Source of the DNA: an uncultured Saprospiraceae bacterium
GTDB taxonomy: Bacteria; Bacteroidota; Bacteroidia; Chitinophagales; Saprospiraceae
DNA length: 34,019 nt
Assembly: GCA_937928405.1 (NCBI GenBank)
Contig: CALFWZ010000158.1
Span: forward strand, 1-34,019
Reading direction: 5' to 3'
Position 1 is the first letter of the stretch. Every line of letters begins with the position of its first letter. Shown here piece after piece: positions 9,501 to 18,541 of this stretch. The notes under the pieces were generated by a model. That model was not told the DNA's origin, did not search any database, and saw only the letters and a program-made list of their open reading frames with translations. The translations under genes and the position numbers were made by a program.

Positions 9501-10515
9501 GGTCAGAATTATAAATATAAGCCAAATCACGTTCTACATCACAACCGACATAATCATCAAAAGCACAACCCAAATCTGCATCCACCCACATAGCAAAGAA
9601 AGTACTATCTAAAGGCTCAGTACCACGGTTAATTAACTTATAGCGCTGAAAGGTCATATTATTTAGTTCATCATTACTCTTGTAAGCAAAAGATTGCACC
9701 TGCACTTCCATACTCATTGGCTGAGAATTCTGAGATTGAGAATGTACATTCGCATCATCATTATAAATCCAAAAGAACATCTGATCTGCGTATTGTACAT
9801 CTGGACAACCTCGTACTTCAATAACAGGATAGTCTCCTTCTTCTGGCTCATAAGTGCCATCTCCATCACGGTCAAAAAAACCAGCTAGGCCTGCGTCTGT
9901 AGGATCTACCGGCAATTCAAATCCATGGATACTTTCAAAGTAAGCATTTCCGGTAGCTGGCCATCCTAAAATAGCACCTGGAATATCTTCAATTTCGTAA
10001 TCTACATCATTATTCAATGCTTCCTGATAATTACGCAAATGAGCATCTACATCACTTCCTAACACTTCAAAGTGCTTATCCCAACGAGAACAAAGAACAT
10101 CGTCTTCAATAAGGGTATCTAAATTAATTGGACCAGGCCAAAAATCTGTATTTCCATTACTCGCTCCATAGGTCTTAGCCGCTAACTTTAGGTTCCCACC
10201 GTCATCAAACCCACCAATCCAAACCGCTCCAGCAAAAATAGCAGAAACACCCAACTCACCTACGACAGGCTTCGGTACAATATACTGCGCATTATCTCCA
10301 TCCCACCAGACATCTCCATTAATTAATAACAAAGCTCTGACGTTATTAATGTCTTGAGTAGCCCGGGATATTCCTGGCTGACAAGGTTCTCGCAAAGAGG
10401 CGCGATCTTCGTTACGCGTTTGGTTTTGGCCATTCGGGTTTTCAGGTGGATTCTTTCCTTCCATCGGAGAAAAGGCCAGCAAAAACAATAGACCAGCAAT
10501 TATATATCTTAACAT
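6535..10515 (-). CDS. Giant secreted surface protein, probable T9SS substrate
   Basis: A 1326-residue exported protein with a signal peptide (about 1-20). I do not know its function. Visible features: an EF-hand-like acidic loop DRDGDGTYEPEEGDYP at 215-230, and the segment DADLGCAFDDYVGCDVERDL at about 312-331. The latter resembles a recurrent motif in large secreted Bacteroidota proteins. A second Asp/Asn-rich region (about 770-870) holds DSNDDGQLDSW-type calcium-binding loops. The C-terminal 115 residues begin VVPNPYYGFSDYE at 1212 and contain VTIYTLDGRFVRRYD and SGVYLIHVDA, the layout of a FlgD-Ig/T9SS type A sorting domain. The chain ends unusually in GVARQFDPTGL. It lies 42 bp after the TonB-dependent receptor and 64 bp before the PorV/PorQ-like gene, so the three probably act together at the surface. 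Confidence 0.85.
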   Translation of the reverse strand: MLRYIIAGLLFLLAFSPMEGKNPPENPNGQNQTRNEDRASLREPCQPGISRATQDINNVRALLLINGDVWWDGDNAQYIVPKPVVGELGVSAIFAGAVWIGGFDDGGNLKLAAKTYGASNGNTDFWPGPINLDTLIEDDVLCSRWDKHFEVLGSDVDAHLRNYQEALNNDVDYEIEDIPGAILGWPATGNAYFESIHGFELPVDPTDAGLAGFFDRDGDGTYEPEEGDYPVIEVRGCPDVQYADQMFFWIYNDDANVHSQSQNSQPMSMEVQVQSFAYKSNDELNNMTFQRYKLINRGTEPLDSTFFAMWVDADLGCAFDDYVGCDVERDLAYIYNSDLVDGEVAGSCDCSGTPTYCTEIPILGIDYFRGPLDEFGSEIGMSSFVYYNNGGGTPTPPPGTTDPTQAQEFYNYLSGSWLDGAAYTEGGNGRGGTIPTKYVFPGRPNVDTEWSMAEGEGLPNGDRRTLQASGPFRLTPGATNELIIGAVFVPDVAAHPRVDLTTLLFADDIAQAAFDNCFEIPDGPDAPDVDWLELDQELVGFLSNDPTTSNNYQESYEEKDLRGPDDSITYVFEGYELYQLRSPVSEIDDVDNARIVFKTDLKNGITELYEWTGFANAPGFEPNILYEQTIKASGTDEGLRKSFKLTVDAFNNEPLINHKKYYYRAVAYGYNNYLDFDGSTGVGQRFQHILGRRNNNTYTVIPRRVVTDKLNSNYGDGPIITRLDGVGAGETFLEVSDESREEIFNETNDGKVVYEPNSSPVNVQVINPFKIVDGEYELRITDSNDDGQLDSWTVTDQQGNVTNSERSISDLNEQLLGIYGFSVTIAQTDDAGDNIDDSNGTIGFGIEYADPDGPEWLTAFIDQPGGPFDYVKTESGRPGNTADPNQAFSNFSDGGLVPFRLTDSNNGLGADFVVSPFWQTLNPLQNVVREQLPPLSGLNNIDIVFTSDKDKWSRCVIVEAANEEYYLSPSLGLGLETEGGARNLDLRQAPSVGKEAGADGKPLPDGDTDSAGNPRIGMGWFPGYAIDVESGERLNIFFAENSVYDCSVAGIDELCDRGVFATPPTGRDMMFNPTFEQFVAFDNPQDFDIRSAYAGGQHFIYVTNEPYDRCEALYDGLALNGGDDFSQFMAFNSITWTGIPAMTRGTEMLSYADGLIPNEAIVKARVDNPYAVKEGMGTNEGDPTYLLDFEGVTASEFSGKQELDSILSEVRVVPNPYYGFSDYEADKFSNIIKITNLPAKATVTIYTLDGRFVRRYDRDEVGVVPTGSERLVDRSQILPALEWDLKNFDNIPVSSGVYLIHVDAPGVGQTVLKWFGVARQFDPTGL

Positions 10516-10557
10516 TGTTCTACGATTTTATGTATGATTATTACTTTTGTTTTATTC

Positions 10558-13500
10558 TTAGAAATCAAAAATGGCACCCAGAAAAATTCTTCTTGGTAAA
10601 CTAAAGAAATCAGGGTTTGTTTCTGCCCACTGATAAGAATCTAGATAAGCTTCCACATTTAGATTATTATCTCGCAATGCTCTGATGGCATCTTGACCAT
10701 TTTTAGAAACTAAGAAACCATCTGTTTCAGCAGATCCACTAGCAGAGTAAAGGTTGATGACGTTACGTGTATTCAATAAATTACTTACTCGGAAATAAAC
10801 GTTTAAGCCCAACCCTTTGGTAATTTGAAAATCTTTATCCAGTCTTAAATTAGCAGTAAAAGTCCAAGGTCTTCTCGCTCCGTTCAGTGCACCTACAAAT
10901 TGGGTAGAACCAAATTCTTCTGGAGTCGTTCTAGCAGAATAAGGTCGCCCAGAAACGGTAATCACTTGAAGATTCGCACCAAAATTTTGTAAAAACTTAT
11001 TTCCGAAAAGTTCTGGTCCCTCATTAGCACCATAACGGTAATCAATAGAAGCAGTCAAACGGTGACGTTCGTCAAAATTGAGTGGCAATAAGTTACGAAC
11101 ATTCGTTCGACGATTTAACGTTCGGTTTGATTCTGCATCTGATCCAGTTCCATCTGCAAATTGTAAGGTATAATTAATATTTGCGGATACATTACCTGTT
11201 CTTCTCATATCGTATTGAAAAGTGAATCCTTTTACGGTTCCAAAATCAATATTATCAAAAGATTCGTACTCATTTAATCCACTACCACTAATAAATCGAT
11301 ATCTTCGAGACTGTATCATATCTCTTAACTCCTTATAATAGATCGCAATTTTAATCGCAGAAGTTTTAGAAACTACCTGACGGAAACCTACTTCGTAATC
11401 TACCGTTTTCTCAGGTCTAAGATTTGGATTGTTTCTTGGAATGTCTGTAGCAAAATTGAAATAATCCAAGGCTGTTGCCAACGTATTGGACGGTGGTCGT
11501 TGTACTAAGACATCATAGTGAGCAAAGAAGTTAGCCTTATCTGAAATGGGGAAAGAGAAAGCCAAACGAGGCATCCAGTTGATTTGTGGCTTATAATCTT
11601 CAAAAGAAATACTTGGGTTAAAATCTTCAGATCGAATATTTGCATTATCATCTACTAAAGCAGGCGTGGCAAATCCTCCATCACCGAAAATCAACCTAGG
11701 ATCATTTACTAAGGTTCCTCCTTTGTCGTACCAGTCGTCACCTGAACGGTAAGCTTTTACACCAACTCCATTATCATTAAGGTAGACTTTAAAGTCATCT
11801 CCAACTGTTCCTGGACGCTCATCTCCGGTATTGTTATTAAAATAATCGCTTGCTCCCTGAATTTCATATAGAGAATAAGGATCTTTTAGAACTTTAGTAT
11901 TTGCATCATAACGATCTACTCGCAATCCAACTCTGAAAGTGATATCATTGAAGGTAAACTTATCTTGGATATAACCCGCAAAATAGTTTGGTTGGAAAGC
12001 AGCAACAGGGAAGGTTCTTCTTCCGTCCGCATCTCTTGTAGTGAAAAAATCATCAAAGGTAACGGTGTTTGCTAGTTTATTACCTAAATAATCATAACCA
12101 TAATAATTAGTTAAGCCCGCATCAATTAAATCTAATGCCGTAAACATATCTAAAGAGAAAACACCTGGATCCAATTCATCAACATTAATATATTGATTTA
12201 ATGGAACACCAGTAGCTTCCCGTATTTTTTGATAGAAGAAGCTTTGTGAGTTATTATCTAGTAATAAATCGTGTTGCACGATCGGGCCTAGTAGGGCATC
12301 AGGATCAAGAAAAGGATTAAATGTTGATGCATTACGAACTGAAGTGTCAAAATCTAAAGTTCCAATATTCGAATTTACATCAACTCCTAAGATATGGTCG
12401 TTTGCTAATGCTCGGGCAAGATTCCATAGTCCACGAGGAGCGATACTATATCGACTACTATACCGCTGCTCGTACCAGAATCCAACCTCAATCGAGTGAC
12501 GAGAATTATCGGACTTACCAGGCACCAAATCAAAAGAACTGGTTGCGGTAAAAGTAATTACATCACTTACTCCTTTACGATTTAAGTTATATACTTGACC
12601 AACGTTAGCAAATCTATCTCCCCAAATATTCGTAGCTAATTCTGCAAATGTACCATTTTGAGCAGTAAACGCTAATAAGTCGTTACTCCCATCTGCTGCT
12701 GATATATTATTATAATTCGCCAGCACTGGATTAATCTCGGTATTGGCTTCGTAGCCGGTAAAAAATTCTAGGTAATCCACGTGTCCGTAGAGGTTAGGAT
12801 TTCCTGGCGTTGCAACACCGGTTCCTCCTTCCCAATCGGTCCTACCTATCACAGGTACATAGTCCAGAAAGAATTTACCAATATATCCGTAGTTAAAATA
12901 GTTGTCGCCATGCCGAGTGTCTTCTCGGTTTTCTGTACCTCTTTCAAATCCTCCCTGTAAGGTATAAAAAGCATTTTGAATCAGGGATGATTTGGCTGCT
13001 TCTCCTCCTTCTTCTCCGGTACCTCCTTGACGACCTAATTTATGTCGAAACCGGAAATTACCACGAAGACGAGTAGTCTCATCAATTGGATTATTGTGAG
13101 AATTAAGAATCTGCCAACTAGGGTTATCTGTTTGGCCAAATACTCCCGGCGTAAATTTATCTCGGGTATCATTATAAGTACCTGTAAACGTAATGTCTAT
13201 ATTTTTGGATAAACGAGCGTCTACCTTAGCCGTCAAATCAATTACTTGATTTTCTTCATTTGGACGATAACCAAGTACATCAACATCATCATTTGTCAAA
13301 TTAGCTCCTCCTGGAATAAGTGTTACTCCACCAAGTGGATTTTGAACTGCATTGTTGACTACAATAGGATTTGCCTGTAACTCTGCTAGTTTTTCATCTG
13401 TTACTCGATAAATCGGTGTCGCTGGTGGATCATCATCTTTTTGGTGACGGTATCGTCCCGAAAATCTAAATCCAATAATGGATTCTTCTGCACCAGTTTC

Positions 13501-14286
13501 ACTTTTCTTCTTTAAGATGGGACCACTAACATTCGCATTCACCAGATTATAACCAAAATTATCTAAGTATTCAGAAGTTTCCAATTCTAGGCTTCCACCA
13601 AAAGTAGAAGAAGGTCCCTTTGTAGTGATAGAGATAATACCTCCTGTTACATCACCATATTTTGCACCGATACCTCCTGTAATTACTTGCAATTGTTCAA
13701 TTTCTGATTCAGGGATCAAAGCTCCTCGAACTCGAATACCATCTATATAATAATCAACGGCATCTGCTCGCGATCCTCTCACTGTTACATCATCTCCTTC
13801 ATCCACTTGAGAAAGTCCAGCTGCAGTAGAGGCCAAGGCAGAAATGTTTTTGGTAGGTAAATTTCTAATTTCTTTACTGGTAATTGTTTGACCTGAAGTG
13901 GTGTTATCTTTATCGATCAGTGGAACTTTGAATTCTCTTACAATAATTTCTCCTAGGACAATTCCTCCATCTCCTCCCATTTCTACAGGCAGGTCGGTGG
14001 TTTGTCCCGCTTTAGCAACCACTCCATTGATTTGAACTTCGTCCAATCCCAAATAACTAATCGTAACATCGTAGGTACCCGGATCGAGATTAACCTTATA
14101 GTTACCGTCAAAATCAGTAGAGACTCCAGTAATAAAATTACCGTTCTTCTTAAAGACAAGATTCGCTCCGATCAGCTCAGCATTGTTGTCATTCTTGTCT
14201 GTTACCTTTCCGGAAATGGCTGTTTGACCAATAGCGACAGAAGCAAAAAGAAGCAATGAAAAAATAAGTAGTAGATTACGCATCAT
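10558..14286 (-). CDS. TonB-dependent outer-membrane receptor with carboxypeptidase-like N-terminal domain
   Basis: A 1242-residue outer-membrane protein of the SusC-like class. It has a signal peptide (1-20), a CarboxypepD_reg-like domain at about 22-103 (ISGKVTDKND...DFDGNYKVNLDPGTYDVTISYLG), and a TonB plug at about 125-225 with VTVRGSRADAVDYYIDGIRV and GGIGAKYGDVTGGIISITTKG. A large beta-barrel follows and ends in RRIFLGAIFDF with a terminal aromatic residue, as barrels do. Such receptors import large ligands with energy from TonB-ExbBD; some also act in protein export. No SusD-like partner follows. Instead the downstream genes encode a giant secreted protein and a PorV/PorQ-like barrel, so this is not a standard polysaccharide locus. 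It is the first gene of that set. The ligand is unknown. Confidence 0.93.
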   Translation of the reverse strand: MMRNLLLIFSLLLFASVAIGQTAISGKVTDKNDNNAELIGANLVFKKNGNFITGVSTDFDGNYKVNLDPGTYDVTISYLGLDEVQINGVVAKAGQTTDLPVEMGGDGGIVLGEIIVREFKVPLIDKDNTTSGQTITSKEIRNLPTKNISALASTAAGLSQVDEGDDVTVRGSRADAVDYYIDGIRVRGALIPESEIEQLQVITGGIGAKYGDVTGGIISITTKGPSSTFGGSLELETSEYLDNFGYNLVNANVSGPILKKKSETGAEESIIGFRFSGRYRHQKDDDPPATPIYRVTDEKLAELQANPIVVNNAVQNPLGGVTLIPGGANLTNDDVDVLGYRPNEENQVIDLTAKVDARLSKNIDITFTGTYNDTRDKFTPGVFGQTDNPSWQILNSHNNPIDETTRLRGNFRFRHKLGRQGGTGEEGGEAAKSSLIQNAFYTLQGGFERGTENREDTRHGDNYFNYGYIGKFFLDYVPVIGRTDWEGGTGVATPGNPNLYGHVDYLEFFTGYEANTEINPVLANYNNISAADGSNDLLAFTAQNGTFAELATNIWGDRFANVGQVYNLNRKGVSDVITFTATSSFDLVPGKSDNSRHSIEVGFWYEQRYSSRYSIAPRGLWNLARALANDHILGVDVNSNIGTLDFDTSVRNASTFNPFLDPDALLGPIVQHDLLLDNNSQSFFYQKIREATGVPLNQYINVDELDPGVFSLDMFTALDLIDAGLTNYYGYDYLGNKLANTVTFDDFFTTRDADGRRTFPVAAFQPNYFAGYIQDKFTFNDITFRVGLRVDRYDANTKVLKDPYSLYEIQGASDYFNNNTGDERPGTVGDDFKVYLNDNGVGVKAYRSGDDWYDKGGTLVNDPRLIFGDGGFATPALVDDNANIRSEDFNPSISFEDYKPQINWMPRLAFSFPISDKANFFAHYDVLVQRPPSNTLATALDYFNFATDIPRNNPNLRPEKTVDYEVGFRQVVSKTSAIKIAIYYKELRDMIQSRRYRFISGSGLNEYESFDNIDFGTVKGFTFQYDMRRTGNVSANINYTLQFADGTGSDAESNRTLNRRTNVRNLLPLNFDERHRLTASIDYRYGANEGPELFGNKFLQNFGANLQVITVSGRPYSARTTPEEFGSTQFVGALNGARRPWTFTANLRLDKDFQITKGLGLNVYFRVSNLLNTRNVINLYSASGSAETDGFLVSKNGQDAIRALRDNNLNVEAYLDSYQWAETNPDFFSLPRRIFLGAIFDF

Positions 14287-14626
14287 AAACGTGTTTTTTA
14301 TTGGGTGGGAAAAGCGAGCTTGATAGCGCTATTTTACACCTAAAATTGATGATATTATAAATTATATTTTTTTTCAGAAAATATTAGCATGCAATGTTAA
14401 GGAATTTAAGAGGCATTTTCAAAAGAATTTTAAACTCCTGTCTCAAAAATGTCACTTCATTTCTATTTTCTGCCGTTTTTGGTTGCTTTATATCTTTTGT
14501 TCTAAAACAATATTAAAGAGAATATTTAATATTATTTGAACTAATTCGGGTGATAAGTCAGGTTTCTGATTTGTCAAAAACAATGAATTATAGAAAAGAT
14601 TAATTTATTGGTATTACTATAAAACG
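14287..14626. other. AT-rich upstream region of the TonB-receptor unit
   Basis: This 340-bp gap contains no gene I can support. A bulged hairpin with outer arms GGTG/CACC and inner AAAA/TTTT and GCG/CGC pairs lies at 14304-14340, in the leader just before the receptor start. No exact minus-strand TAnnTTTG motif was found, so the promoter of this 8.9-kb unit is unlocated. Confidence 0.4.
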
Positions 14627-15571
14627 TTAGTATTCCTTTAACGCTGCTTTGATCTTTCTTAATAACGTCGCTGCTAGTTTTTCCTTTGATTCCACCGTCC
14701 AACCAGCAACATGTGGAGATAAGATGACTTGTGGATACTTATATAATTTTTGATACATTTTATCTTCCACGGAAGTAAAGGTTTTTGTTTTTTCATTTTC
14801 AAATACATCTAAACAAGCACCTGTTATTTTCCCATTTTCTAATCCTACCAGTAAAGCCTCGGTATCTACACAAGTTCCCCGCGAGGTATTGATGAGCACA
14901 AACGGACGAGCTACTCGTTTGATAAATTCGGAGTCTACAAAATGTTTGGTCTCCTCTGTTAGTGGTAAATGCAAACTGATTATGTCAGCATCCTGAATTA
15001 TTTTTTCTAGCCCCGTTTCTTCTACATAAGACAAATGCGCGGCATAATCTTTCTTATATTTATCATATGCTAAAATTTTTACCCCCATTCCGCTCAATTT
15101 ATGAGCGAAACTATTTCCAGTATGACCAAAGCCAATAATTCCAATGGTTTTATTCATTATTTCAAATCCGCGATTAGCTTCTCTACGCCAAACCTTTTGT
15201 TTTACTTCTTGATCACTGCGCACTAGATTATTGGCGTGTGCCAACAACATCCCCAACGCATGTTCGCCCACCGCATTGCAATTCCCTTCAGGTGCACTAT
15301 GCACTGCTATGCCTTTTTCAGCAGCATACACTTGATCTACGATTTCCATTCCTGACCCCAATCGGGCCACAAATTCTAATAAAGGCGCTTGATCAAACAT
15401 CTCCCGATCCATTAATATCTTACTATTGATAATGATTCCACTATAAGGTCCGATACGTTCCCTAACTTCAGATAAAGATATTTTAGGGTGATAATCACAT
15501 TCAAAACCTATGGCTTCTAAACCTTCTTGCAATAATGGATGTACGCCATCCGTAATCAAAACCTTCTTCAT
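14627..15571 (-). CDS. D-2-hydroxyacid dehydrogenase (phosphoglycerate-dehydrogenase-like)
   Basis: A 314-residue NAD-dependent D-2-hydroxyacid dehydrogenase without the C-terminal ACT domain of full SerA. The Rossmann glycine motif GFGHTG is at 147-152. Asp170 at the end of the next strand (ILAYDKY) indicates NAD rather than NADP. The catalytic residues fit the family: R231 in INTSRG, E260 in LDVFENE, H287 in LSPHVAGW. It could be a 3-phosphoglycerate dehydrogenase or act on another 2-hydroxyacid; no serC is adjacent. It is transcribed divergently from carB, with a TATTTTTG promoter-like element 58 bp upstream of its start. A second, differently specified paralogue lies at 23914-24882. Confidence 0.9.
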   Translation of the reverse strand: MKKVLITDGVHPLLQEGLEAIGFECDYHPKISLSEVRERIGPYSGIIINSKILMDREMFDQAPLLEFVARLGSGMEIVDQVYAAEKGIAVHSAPEGNCNAVGEHALGMLLAHANNLVRSDQEVKQKVWRREANRGFEIMNKTIGIIGFGHTGNSFAHKLSGMGVKILAYDKYKKDYAAHLSYVEETGLEKIIQDADIISLHLPLTEETKHFVDSEFIKRVARPFVLINTSRGTCVDTEALLVGLENGKITGACLDVFENEKTKTFTSVEDKMYQKLYKYPQVILSPHVAGWTVESKEKLAATLLRKIKAALKEY

Positions 15572-15628
15572 TTTTATTAATCTTTTAGTCTTATCTCCTA
15601 ATAAAGTAATTCTACAACCTCATCTTTG

Positions 15629-15636
15629 CAAAAATA
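15629..15636 (-). promoter_or_regulatory. Bacteroidota-type -7 element for the D-2-hydroxyacid dehydrogenase
   Basis: The minus strand reads TATTTTTG, matching TAnnTTTG, and predicts a leader of about 50 nt before the ATG at 15571. It is arranged back-to-back with the carB promoter motif 36 bp away. A -33 TTG is not obvious. Confidence 0.45.
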
Positions 15637-15671
15637 CGATCTAGTTTTAGGATTTAATGGTTTATCTCTAG

Positions 15672-15679
15672 TATCTTTG
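15672..15679 (+). promoter_or_regulatory. Bacteroidota-type -7 element for carB
   Basis: TATCTTTG is an exact and typical TAnnTTTG element. It predicts a transcription start near 15686, some 30 nt before the ATG at 15716. Because it lies inside the TTG-extended reading frame, it supports the shorter carB start. Confidence 0.6.
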
Positions 15680-15715
15680 CCCGAAATATCGTCAAGTCAA
15701 TTAAATTTCTCCATA

Positions 15716-18532
15716 ATGCCAAGAAATACTTCCATCAATTCCGTCCTGATCATCGGGAGCGGACCTATTATTATTGGGCAAGCCTGTGAATTTGATTATT
15801 CTGGTTCTCAAGCCGCCCGATCACTTCGTGAAGAAGGAATCGAAGTTAGTCTGATTAATTCTAATCCGGCAACCATTATGACCGACCCTGTGATGGCGGA
15901 TCATATCTATCTATTACCTCTTACGGTTGAAAGTATTATCAAAATACTAGAAGAACATAAGATTGATGCTGTACTTCCAACAATGGGCGGACAAACAGCA
16001 CTGAACCTAGCCATTGAGGCTGGTAAGCAAGGTGTTTGGAAAAAGTATAACGTTCGTATGATCGGCGTAGATCTCGATGCCATCGAATTGGCTGAAAATA
16101 GAGAAGCTTTCAAAAATCATTGCACAAGCCTAAATCTTGGATCTGCTCCTTCCATGATCGCCAACTCCTTTTTGGAAGGTAAGGAAGCTGCTCAAGAAAT
16201 AGGATTTCCACTAGTAATAAGACCTTCTTACACACTCGGTGGTACCGGAGGAGGTTTTGTGATGACACCAGAAGAATTTGACGAAGCACTTCGAAGAGGA
16301 TTGAATGCTTCTCCAACCCATGAAGTATTGATTGACAAAGCCGTCTTGGGATGGAAAGAATTTGAGCTAGAATTACTGAGAGACAATAATGATAATGTAG
16401 TGATTGTTTGTACGGTAGAAAATCTAGACCCCATGGGAATCCATACAGGTGACAGTATTACCGTGGCACCGGCTATGACGCTTTCGGATACCGCTTACCA
16501 GGAAATGAGATCTCAGGCGATTACCTTAATGCGTTCTATGGGGAATTTTGCAGGAGGATGTAATGTTCAATTTGCACAAGATCCAGAAACGGAAAAGTTG
16601 ATTGTGATCGAGATTAACCCTCGGGTATCACGTTCTTCGGCCTTGGCAAGTAAAGCCACCGGATATCCGATTGCAAAAGTTGCGGCCAAATTAGCGATTG
16701 GTTATAACCTTGATGAATTAAAAAATCAGATTACCAAAACAACTTCTGCCATGTTCGAGCCCACACTCGATTATGTAATTGTAAAAATGCCGCGTTGGAA
16801 TTTTGCGAAGTTCCACGGTGCAGATCATACACTTGGTTTACAGATGAAGTCGGTGGGAGAAGTGATGGCCATTGGCCGTACCTTTTTGGAGGCTTTGCAA
16901 AAAGCTTGTCAATCACAAGAAAACAATCGCAACGGACTTGGTGCAGATAAAAAAGAATGGATTAGAACTTCTGAAATTTTAAAACGCCTAGAACAAGCCA
17001 GCGACGACCGCATCTACCGACTGAAGGATGCACTCCGATTAGGTGTTCCTAGCAAAACAGTACAAAAACTAACCCGTATCGATCCTTGGTTTATCAAGCA
17101 AATCAAGCGACTGGTCGTGATGGAAGAAAAACTAATTCGCTATAACGTAGCGGAAGATATTCCAAAAGATTTTTTCCGAGAGTTAAAAGAAGTAGGATAC
17201 TCTGATGCGCAAATTGCGTGGGTCTTAAGAATCAAAGAAATCGAGGTTACCCGACAACGGAAAAAATTGGGGATCATGAGAAGCTACAAAATTGTGGATA
17301 CTTGTGCCGCAGAATTTGAGGCCCAAACGCCTTACTTCTACTCTACTTTCGACGGAGAAAATGAAAGCATTCCTAGCGATAAGAAAAAAATAATTGTTCT
17401 CGGATCTGGTCCTAATAGAATCGGACAGGGTATCGAATTTGATTATTGTTGTGTTCATGGACTCATGGCCATCCGAGAGGCTGGTTACGAATCAATCATG
17501 ATTAACTGTAATCCAGAAACGGTTTCTACCGACTTTGACATTGCAGATAAACTTTATTTTGAACCCGTTTTCTGGGAACACATTCAGGAGATCATCGAAC
17601 TGGAAAAACCGGAAGGAGTGATCGTACAACTGGGTGGACAAACGGCTTTAAAGCTCGCTGAATTATTTCATAAAAATAATATTAAAATTTTCGGAACGGA
17701 TTATAAATCCATGGACCTTGCGGAAGATCGTGGAGCCTTTTCTGATTTATTAAAAGAACTGAATATTCCGTATCCAAAATATGGTGCCGCAAAAGATACG
17801 GACGAAGCACTAGACATTGCACAACGGGTAACTTATCCCGTACTGGTTAGACCTAGTTATGTGCTCGGTGGTCAACGAATGCGTATTGTTATTAATGATG
17901 ACGAACTAGAACGCCACGTTTTAAGCATTTTCAAACACCTTCCAGATAATAAAGTATTGATTGATCAGTTTCTCGAAAGAGCAAAAGAAGCGGAAATTGA
18001 CGCAATCTGTGATGGCGATGATGTGCATATTATGGGCATCATGGAACATATCGAACCCGCAGGTATTCACTCAGGTGACAGTTCTGCGATGCTACCGACC
18101 TACAGTCTTTCTGATGAAGTGCTAGAGAAAATGAAAGAATACACGAAAAAATTGGCCATTGCCCTTAAGATCAAAGGATTGATTAATATTCAATTTGCGA
18201 TCAAAGATGAAACGGTCTATGTAATTGAAGCAAACCCACGAGCTTCTCGTACAACTCCTTTTATTGCCAAAGCTTATCAAGTACCTTACTTAAATATTGC
18301 TACACAAGTAATGATTGGTTCGGCGAAACTGAAAGATTTTGAAATCATTAAAAAATTAAAAGGCTACGCTATTAAAGTACCGGTCTTTTCTTTTAATAAA
18401 TTTCCGAATGTAGATAAAAATCTTGGCCCGGAAATGAAATCTACGGGAGAAGCTATTCGTTTTATTGATAATTTAGAAGATCCGTTTTTTAGAAAACTCG
18501 ATCAGGAACGATCTATGTTCTTAACACGTTAA
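15716..18532 (+). CDS. carB: Carbamoyl-phosphate synthase large subunit, short form
   Basis: This enzyme makes carbamoyl phosphate from bicarbonate, ATP and ammonia supplied by the small subunit CarA, for arginine and pyrimidine synthesis. I place the start at the ATG at 15716 (MPRNTSINSV), giving 938 residues that align from residue 1 with E. coli CarB. An in-frame TTG at 15626 is less likely, because a promoter motif falls between the two. Both ATP-grasp halves are present: IIGSGPIIIGQACEFDYSG near the start, LPTMGGQTALN at about 83-93, and the repeated VLGSGPNRIGQGIEFDYC plus VQLGGQTALK in the second half. The chain ends at QERSMFLTR, about where the allosteric MGS-like domain of the 1073-residue E. 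coli enzyme begins, so that domain is absent. It forms an operon with the AMP nucleosidase gene, 9 bp downstream. carA is not in the window. Confidence 0.96.
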   Translation: MPRNTSINSVLIIGSGPIIIGQACEFDYSGSQAARSLREEGIEVSLINSNPATIMTDPVMADHIYLLPLTVESIIKILEEHKIDAVLPTMGGQTALNLAIEAGKQGVWKKYNVRMIGVDLDAIELAENREAFKNHCTSLNLGSAPSMIANSFLEGKEAAQEIGFPLVIRPSYTLGGTGGGFVMTPEEFDEALRRGLNASPTHEVLIDKAVLGWKEFELELLRDNNDNVVIVCTVENLDPMGIHTGDSITVAPAMTLSDTAYQEMRSQAITLMRSMGNFAGGCNVQFAQDPETEKLIVIEINPRVSRSSALASKATGYPIAKVAAKLAIGYNLDELKNQITKTTSAMFEPTLDYVIVKMPRWNFAKFHGADHTLGLQMKSVGEVMAIGRTFLEALQKACQSQENNRNGLGADKKEWIRTSEILKRLEQASDDRIYRLKDALRLGVPSKTVQKLTRIDPWFIKQIKRLVVMEEKLIRYNVAEDIPKDFFRELKEVGYSDAQIAWVLRIKEIEVTRQRKKLGIMRSYKIVDTCAAEFEAQTPYFYSTFDGENESIPSDKKKIIVLGSGPNRIGQGIEFDYCCVHGLMAIREAGYESIMINCNPETVSTDFDIADKLYFEPVFWEHIQEIIELEKPEGVIVQLGGQTALKLAELFHKNNIKIFGTDYKSMDLAEDRGAFSDLLKELNIPYPKYGAAKDTDEALDIAQRVTYPVLVRPSYVLGGQRMRIVINDDELERHVLSIFKHLPDNKVLIDQFLERAKEAEIDAICDGDDVHIMGIMEHIEPAGIHSGDSSAMLPTYSLSDEVLEKMKEYTKKLAIALKIKGLINIQFAIKDETVYVIEANPRASRTTPFIAKAYQVPYLNIATQVMIGSAKLKDFEIIKKLKGYAIKVPVFSFNKFPNVDKNLGPEMKSTGEAIRFIDNLEDPFFRKLDQERSMFLTR

Positions 18533-18541
18533 ACGTAAATT

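Noticed and set aside
14540..14580. Sigma70-like TTGACA box on the minus strand before the TonB receptor
   Set aside because: Bacteroidota primary sigma factors use TAnnTTTG rather than TATAAT, and the partner sequence at the right spacing is poor.
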